64,000 bases of DNA from Urbifossiella sp046350095. Its GTDB lineage: Bacteria > Planctomycetota > Planctomycetia > Gemmatales > Gemmataceae. Location of the stretch: the NCBI GenBank assembly GCA_046350095.1, contig JAXMBA010000002.1, forward strand, positions 1,736,001-1,800,000, in the 5' to 3' direction. The notes under the pieces are model-generated. The model did no database searches, was not told the origin of the DNA, and saw only the letters and a list, made by a program, of their open reading frames with translations. Made by a program: the position numbers and the translations under genes. Positions 59,792 through 64,000 of this stretch are shown here, in pieces. Positions within the stretch are counted from its first letter, which is position 1; the number at the start of each line of letters is the position of its first letter.

Positions 59792-61042
59792 TTAGACCGC
59801 CGCGAGCGCCAGCGAGCAGTTGTGGCCGCCGAACCCGAAGCTGTTCGACAGCACCCGCCGGACGCGGGCGTCGCGGGCCACGTTCGGCACGTAGTCCAGG
59901 TCGCAGCCGCCGGCCACGTCCTGCTCGGTAAGGTTCGCCGTCGGGTGGACCTTGCCCTGCTGGATACTCAGGGCGCACGCGATCGCCTCGACGCCGCCGC
60001 TGGCCCCGAGCAGGTGGCCGATCATACTCTTCGTGCTCGACATCATCAGCTTCTTGGCGTGGTCGCCGAAGACGTGCTTCACGGCCTTCGTCTCGGCCAC
60101 GTCGCCCAGCGGCGTGCTCGTGCCGTGGGCGTTGATGTAGTCCACGTCGGTGGGGTTCCAGCCGGCCTCGGCCAGCGCCGCCCGCATCGCCGCGGCCGCG
60201 CCGGCGCCGTCCTCGTGCGGGGCGGTGATGTGGTAGGCGTCCGCCGTGTTCCCGCAGCCGACGACCTCGGCGTAGACCTTCGCGCCGCGACTCTTCGCGT
60301 GCTCCAACTCCTCGATGACGAGAATGCCGGCGCCCTCGGCGAGGACGAAGCCGTCGCGGCCGGCGTCGAACGGGCGGCTGGCGTGGGCCGGGTCGTCGTT
60401 GCGCTCGGACAGCGCCCGGCAGGCGATGAACCCGCCCAGGCCCATCGGCGTGATCGCCGCCTCGGTGCCGCCGGTGACCATCACGTCGGCGAACCCGTAG
60501 GCGATCTGCCGCATGGCGTCGCCGATGGCGTGCGCCGCCGACGAGCACGCGGTGCTGACCGTGGTGTTCGGCCCCTGGAGGTGGTACCGGATCGAGATGT
60601 TCCCGGCGGCCGAGTTGGCGATCATCTTGGGGATGATGAACGGGCTGAGCCGGTTCGGCCCCTTGGCGGGGTTCAGCAGGTCGTGGTGGCCGCTCTCGAA
60701 CTCGGCCAGCCCGCCGATGCCGCTGCCGATGATCACGCCGCAGCGGAACGGGTCGTCCTTCGAGACGTCGAACCCGCTGTCCTTGACGGCCTCGTCCGCG
60801 GCGACCATGGCGAGCTGGACGACGCGGTCGAGCCGCTTGGCCGCGCGGGCGTCGACCACCGGGGCGGGGGTGAAGTTCTTGACCTCACCGCCGATCCGGA
60901 CCTTGTAGGCGGACGCGTCGAAGAGCGTGATCGGGGCGATGCCGGACTGCGCGGCGAGGAGCGCCCGCCAGTACGCGGGCACGTCGTGGGCCAGCGGGTT
61001 GACCGTCCCGAGGCCGGTGATGACCACCCGGCGGCGTGTCAT
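59792..61042 (-). CDS. fabF: beta-ketoacyl-ACP synthase II
   Basis: FabF elongates acyl-ACP with malonyl-ACP in fatty acid synthesis. The 416-residue product (start MTRRRVVITG at 61042; 61054 is an alternative) has the nucleophile Cys166 in VSTACSSAAHA, the two catalytic His in NAHGTSTPLGD and NSFGFGGHNCSLAL, and the usual GSGIGG loop. It lies 19 nt downstream of acpP. The cluster order rpmF-fabD-acpP-fabF matches the conserved bacterial arrangement but lacks plsX, fabH and fabG. Confidence 0.95.
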   Translation of the reverse strand: MTRRRVVITGLGTVNPLAHDVPAYWRALLAAQSGIAPITLFDASAYKVRIGGEVKNFTPAPVVDARAAKRLDRVVQLAMVAADEAVKDSGFDVSKDDPFRCGVIIGSGIGGLAEFESGHHDLLNPAKGPNRLSPFIIPKMIANSAAGNISIRYHLQGPNTTVSTACSSAAHAIGDAMRQIAYGFADVMVTGGTEAAITPMGLGGFIACRALSERNDDPAHASRPFDAGRDGFVLAEGAGILVIEELEHAKSRGAKVYAEVVGCGNTADAYHITAPHEDGAGAAAAMRAALAEAGWNPTDVDYINAHGTSTPLGDVAETKAVKHVFGDHAKKLMMSSTKSMIGHLLGASGGVEAIACALSIQQGKVHPTANLTEQDVAGGCDLDYVPNVARDARVRRVLSNSFGFGGHNCSLALAAV

Positions 61043-61061
61043 GGGTGCGGGCACCTGGTCG

Positions 61062-61310
61062 TCAGCCCTGGGGCTTGTTCTTGAGGGCGGCCTCGATGAA
61101 GTCCACGGCCTCGCCGACCGTCTTGATCTTCTCGGCCTGGTCGTCGGGGATCTGGATGTCGAACTCTTCTTCGAGTTCCATCACCAGCTCGACGATGTCG
61201 AGGGAGTCGGCCCCGATGTCCTCGATGAACTTGGTGGTGCGGCTGACCTGGTCCTTCTGGACGGCCAGGTGCTCGCAGACGATCTCGGTGACGCGCTGCT
61301 CGACGGACAC
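61062..61310 (-). CDS. acpP: acyl carrier protein
   Basis: An 82-residue acidic protein with the phosphopantetheine attachment site DIGADSLDIVELVM (Ser36) and a normal helical end (DQAEKIKTVGEAVDFIE). It carries growing acyl chains for FabD and FabF, whose genes flank it. A 284-nt gap (61311-61594) separates it from fabD and contains only weak repeat-like words (GAATTCGA at 61546 and TCGAATTC at 61589), so acpP may have its own promoter. Confidence 0.96.
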   Translation of the reverse strand: MSVEQRVTEIVCEHLAVQKDQVSRTTKFIEDIGADSLDIVELVMELEEEFDIQIPDDQAEKIKTVGEAVDFIEAALKNKPQG

Positions 61311-61594
61311 GGTTACACCCTCCGGCGGCGGGCGGCCCCGCCGAGCCCCGCGGACCGGCTCCGACCGGCCGCCGCGGCAATGGGAACGGTATGGCTTCGG
61401 CCCGCGGCGGCCAGCGGAGGGCCGGGCGGATCACTCCTCGACTCCCGAAAGCCGGGCGGACACGTCAGATACTAGCGATCCCGCGGGCGACCGGACACCC
61501 CGCGGGGGGCAACCCGGAGCCCGAAATACGAAAAACCGACGCTCGGAATTCGAAGCAGGTAGCAGGGTTCGAGATTTGGAGCGTCGCGTCGAAT

Positions 61595-62503
61595 TCATGC
61601 CGTCACGTTCACGAAGTCGGCCTTACGGTGGACCCGCTTCATGAGCCCGGCCAGCACGCGGCCGGGGCCGACCTCGTAGTACCGCTCCACGCCGGCCGCC
61701 ATCAGCCCGCGCAGCGTGTCCTCCCACCGCACCGGCGACAGCACCTGCCGCACGAGCAGCGCCCGGATCTCGGCCGGGTCGGCGTGCGGCTGCGCGTCCA
61801 CGTTCGACCACACGGGGGTCGTCGGCGGCTTGATCTCGACGCCCGCCAGGGCCGCCGCCAGGGCGTCGTCGGCGGGCTTCATCAGCGCGGTGTGGAACGC
61901 CCCGGCTACGGCGAGCCGGGCGGTGCGGATGCCGCCCTTCTCCTGGCACAACTGTTCGAGCCGGTCGAGCGCCGGCAGCACGCCGGACGCGACCGTGTTC
62001 CCCGGGCAGAGGTAGTTCGCCACCTCCAGCGTGCCGGCGGCCCGTGCCTCCGCCACCAGCGATTCGACCTCCGGGGCGTCGACGCCGAGTACCGCGACCA
62101 TTCCCGACGGCGTGGCGACGGCGGCCGCCTGCATGGCCTGGCCGCGGGCTTTCACAACCTTCAGGCCGTCGTCGAACGACAGCGCCCCGGCGAAGACGAG
62201 GGCGGTGTATTCGCCGAGGCTGAGGCCGGCCGTGGCGGTGACGGCCGACAGCGCCTCGGGCTGCGTGGCGCGGAGGTGGTCCAAGGCAGCGAGACTGGCG
62301 ACGAAGATGGCCGGCTGGCTGACGTCGGTGGCGTTGAGCCGTTCCGCCGGGCCGTTGACGCAGACGTCGAGCAGGTCGTACCCGAGGGCGGCCGAGGCGC
62401 GCTGGAACAGGCCGTGGGCCGGCGGGTGGCTCTGGCAGAGCGCGCCGGCCATGCCGACGGCCTGGGCACCCTGACCGGGGAAGAGGAGAGCGGTGTTCGG
62501 CAT
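61595..62503 (-). CDS. fabD: malonyl-CoA--ACP transacylase
   Basis: FabD loads malonyl groups onto ACP. The 302-residue product begins LFPGQGAQAVGMAG (oxyanion loop), has the nucleophile Ser95 in TAGLSLGEYTAL and the catalytic His in VAGAFHTALM. The usual GHSLGE has Leu for His next to Ser, a change seen in some homologues; the separate catalytic His is kept. It follows rpmF by 66 nt. Its stop codon overlaps a TCGAATTC word. Confidence 0.94.
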   Translation of the reverse strand: MPNTALLFPGQGAQAVGMAGALCQSHPPAHGLFQRASAALGYDLLDVCVNGPAERLNATDVSQPAIFVASLAALDHLRATQPEALSAVTATAGLSLGEYTALVFAGALSFDDGLKVVKARGQAMQAAAVATPSGMVAVLGVDAPEVESLVAEARAAGTLEVANYLCPGNTVASGVLPALDRLEQLCQEKGGIRTARLAVAGAFHTALMKPADDALAAALAGVEIKPPTTPVWSNVDAQPHADPAEIRALLVRQVLSPVRWEDTLRGLMAAGVERYYEVGPGRVLAGLMKRVHRKADFVNVTA

Positions 62504-62569
62504 CGGGAGGGATCCGCGTCGGAGGTCGGGCCTCGGAGGCGCGGCCCGACCGACGAGCCGCGGGCCGCG

Positions 62570-62764
62570 TTACTTCGCGTCGTCGGCACCGTCCATGTTG
62601 ATGACCTCGCGGCCCTGGTACGAGCCGCAGTTCGGGCACAGGCGGTGCGGCATCACCGCCTCGTTGCACTTCGGGCAGTACTGCACCTGCACCGGCGTGA
62701 CGTGGTGGTGGCTGCGGCGGGTCCCCTTGCGGGACCGCGACGTGCGGCGCTTCGGAACGGCCAT
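62570..62764 (-). CDS. rpmF: 50S ribosomal protein L32
   Basis: A 64-residue L32: MAVPKRRTSRSRKGTRRSHH followed by the zinc-binding form CPKCNEAVMPHRLCPNCG, four cysteines in two CxxC pairs. The family is about 55-65 residues. The start at 62764 is fixed by the conserved MAVPKRR; the frame extends upstream without support. Placement ahead of fabD is the classical ribosome/fatty-acid linkage. Confidence 0.96.
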   Translation of the reverse strand: MAVPKRRTSRSRKGTRRSHHHVTPVQVQYCPKCNEAVMPHRLCPNCGSYQGREVINMDGADDAK

Positions 62765-62831
62765 GTCTAACCCCCCGACGGGTGTGCGTGCGGAAACAAG
62801 ACGGGTATCGTAGGACCGCGGCCGGGGGGCG

Positions 62832-63833
62832 TCAACGCGCGGCTTTGGCCGGGATGCCGCACTCCAGCAGGGTGATCGTCCCTTCCGGGTGACACTCCGC
62901 GTCACCCGCCGAGGCCGGGATCAGGATCACGTCACCGATGGCGAGAGGCAGGCGAGTGCCGTCGCACTCCAACTCCCCCTTCCCTTCGATGCAGACGACG
63001 ATTCGACACTGCCCGGCCACACCGACCCAGTACCGGTCCTGCAACGTCGATCGCGTAAGGCTGAAGTACGGGCAGGTGACGAGGAATTCGTGGCTCCGAT
63101 AGACTGCATCCAACCGCACCACGTTCTCGACAGGCGGGCACGGGCCGCGGGTGAAGTCGGCGCAGGCCAGCCCCTCCTCGACGTGCAACTCCCGCGGCCG
63201 CTTCGTCTTCTCGTCTACCCGGTCCCAGTCGTACAACCGGTACGTGATGTCGCACGTCTGCTGGACCTCGAACACCACCAGCTCGGCCCCGATGGCGTGG
63301 ACCGTGCCGGCCTCCAGGAACACACAGTCGCCCGGGTTCGGGACGAAGCTGTGGAGCGTCTGCGGGGCCGTCTTAGTGTCCAGGGCCGCGCGGAAGTCGG
63401 CGGCCGTCACGCCCGCGCGGAACCCCGCGTAGACGCGGCTCAGCTCCGGGTGCGCCCGGAGGATCACCCAGGCCTCCGTCTTGCCGTTCGCGCCGGTGAC
63501 CGCGGCGGCGGCGCGGGCGTCGTCCGGGTGGACCTGAACCGAGAGTTCCTGCCGGGCGTCGATGAATTTGAGCAACAGCGGGAAGCGGCCATTCACCAGC
63601 GGGGCGTCGCCGAGGATGGCGGCGGCGTCGGCGGCGAGGAGGTCGCGGAGGGTTCGGCCGGCGTGCGGCCCGTCGGCGACGACGCTGGGGCTCCCGTCCA
63701 CGTCCGAGAGGACCCACGCCTCGCCGATGGCCCCGGCGACCGGCGCCGGGCGGCGCAGGAAGGCGGGGAGCCGACTACCGCCCCAGAGGTTCTCCTTGAA
63801 GATCGGCTCGAACCGGAGAGGCGGCAGCGACAT
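62832..63833 (-). CDS. manA: mannose-6-phosphate isomerase, class I
   Basis: This zinc enzyme interconverts mannose-6-phosphate and fructose-6-phosphate. The 333-residue product opens with FEPIFKENLWGGSRLP (the typical KEKIWGG start) and has zinc ligands Gln100 and His102 (SVQVHPDD), Glu120 (GKTEAWV) and His179 (AGTVHAIG), then QQTCDITYRLYDWDR. The short, Firmicute-type length is normal. It feeds mannose or GDP-sugar synthesis for glycans, consistent with the LPS and glycosyltransferase genes. It is 67 nt upstream of rpmF. Confidence 0.93.
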   Translation of the reverse strand: MSLPPLRFEPIFKENLWGGSRLPAFLRRPAPVAGAIGEAWVLSDVDGSPSVVADGPHAGRTLRDLLAADAAAILGDAPLVNGRFPLLLKFIDARQELSVQVHPDDARAAAAVTGANGKTEAWVILRAHPELSRVYAGFRAGVTAADFRAALDTKTAPQTLHSFVPNPGDCVFLEAGTVHAIGAELVVFEVQQTCDITYRLYDWDRVDEKTKRPRELHVEEGLACADFTRGPCPPVENVVRLDAVYRSHEFLVTCPYFSLTRSTLQDRYWVGVAGQCRIVVCIEGKGELECDGTRLPLAIGDVILIPASAGDAECHPEGTITLLECGIPAKAAR

Positions 63834-63915
63834 CAGGTGTTCCGGGGCACGGGCGTGGCGGACGGGGAATTCTAGTTCAACCCCCCGCCCCGCCGCAACG
63901 CCGCGCCCGCCGGAG

Positions 63916-64000
63916 TTACCGGGTGCCGAAGCAGTACAGGTGGTCCCATGTGCGGACGTACAGCCGGCCGTTGGCGACCGCCGGCGACGCGTACACCTTC
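63916..64000 (-). CDS. C-terminal end of a PQQ-like beta-propeller protein (partial)
   Basis: The last 28 codons before the window edge read KVYASPAVANGRLYVRTWDH and end LYCFGTR before a TAA (63918-63916). This is the closing strand pattern of PQQ/BamB-like propellers (SPAVANGRLYVR..LYCF), so most of the gene lies beyond the window. Confidence 0.7.
   Translation of the reverse strand, partial: KVYASPAVANGRLYVRTWDHLYCFGTR

Overview
The window is about 70% GC and tightly packed, with genes on both strands. It looks like a chromosome segment of a planctomycete, most likely Gemmataceae-like. The markers are a DUF1559 protein with a pilin-type N terminus and H-X9-DG C terminus, a TIGR03000-like secreted protein, two cysteine-rich YTV-type repeat proteins, a DUF1080 protein, an FGly-type sulfatase, a Ser/Thr kinase carrying 16 WD40 repeats, and an ECF sigma factor fused to a membrane-anchored propeller. 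Genus cannot be decided from this sequence.

Layout. 0-6 kb: truncated PQQ-type propeller protein, 2Fe-2S ferredoxin, small membrane protein, secreted PDZ-PDZ-M6 metalloprotease. 6-11.2 kb: co-directional set of Ser/Thr kinase, lipoprotein, membrane-tethered HEAT-repeat protein and ECF sigma factor, read here as one signalling unit. 11.2-19 kb: secreted and envelope proteins (YTV repeats, TIGR03000-like, polytopic membrane protein, haem-c protein, small lipoprotein, DUF1559 protein). 19.1-26.2 kb: six-gene lipopolysaccharide lipid A/core operon (lpxK, hldE, waaF, two WaaP-like kinases, a WaaG-like glycosyltransferase) behind a recognisable promoter. 26-33 kb: DUF4149 protein, kinase-WD40 protein, agmatine deiminase, degenerate receiver, YqeY-like protein. 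33-39.3 kb: HtpG, histidine kinase, sulfatase and DUF1080 protein, with a different long inverted repeat in each of three successive junctions. 39.6-46.4 kb: second YTV protein, two GT-C-type membrane proteins, CnoX-like thioredoxin, sigma-propeller fusion. 46.5-51.8 kb: Tat-exported oxidoreductase, type II toxin-antitoxin pair overlapping a Tat-exported terpene-cyclase-like gene, thiolase, Uma2 nuclease, tRNA-Gly(CCC). 51.9-59.8 kb: acyltransferase, MoeA, a VWA gene broken by one in-frame stop, MFS transporter, MoeB-rhodanese. 59.8-64 kb: fabF, acpP, fabD and rpmF, then manA and the C-terminal tail of another propeller protein.

The most unusual signal is a set of near-perfect inverted repeats (arms 32-41 nt, about 43-50% GC) built from short iterated words. 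They sit exactly at gene boundaries, sometimes containing the stop or start codons. One family (core word CCAATGACC) occurs three times. Other points worth attention are the nonsense codon in the VWA gene, a receiver domain whose phospho-acceptor Asp is Glu, a MoeB that has lost its zinc ligands, and the kinase/lipoprotein/HEAT/ECF operon.
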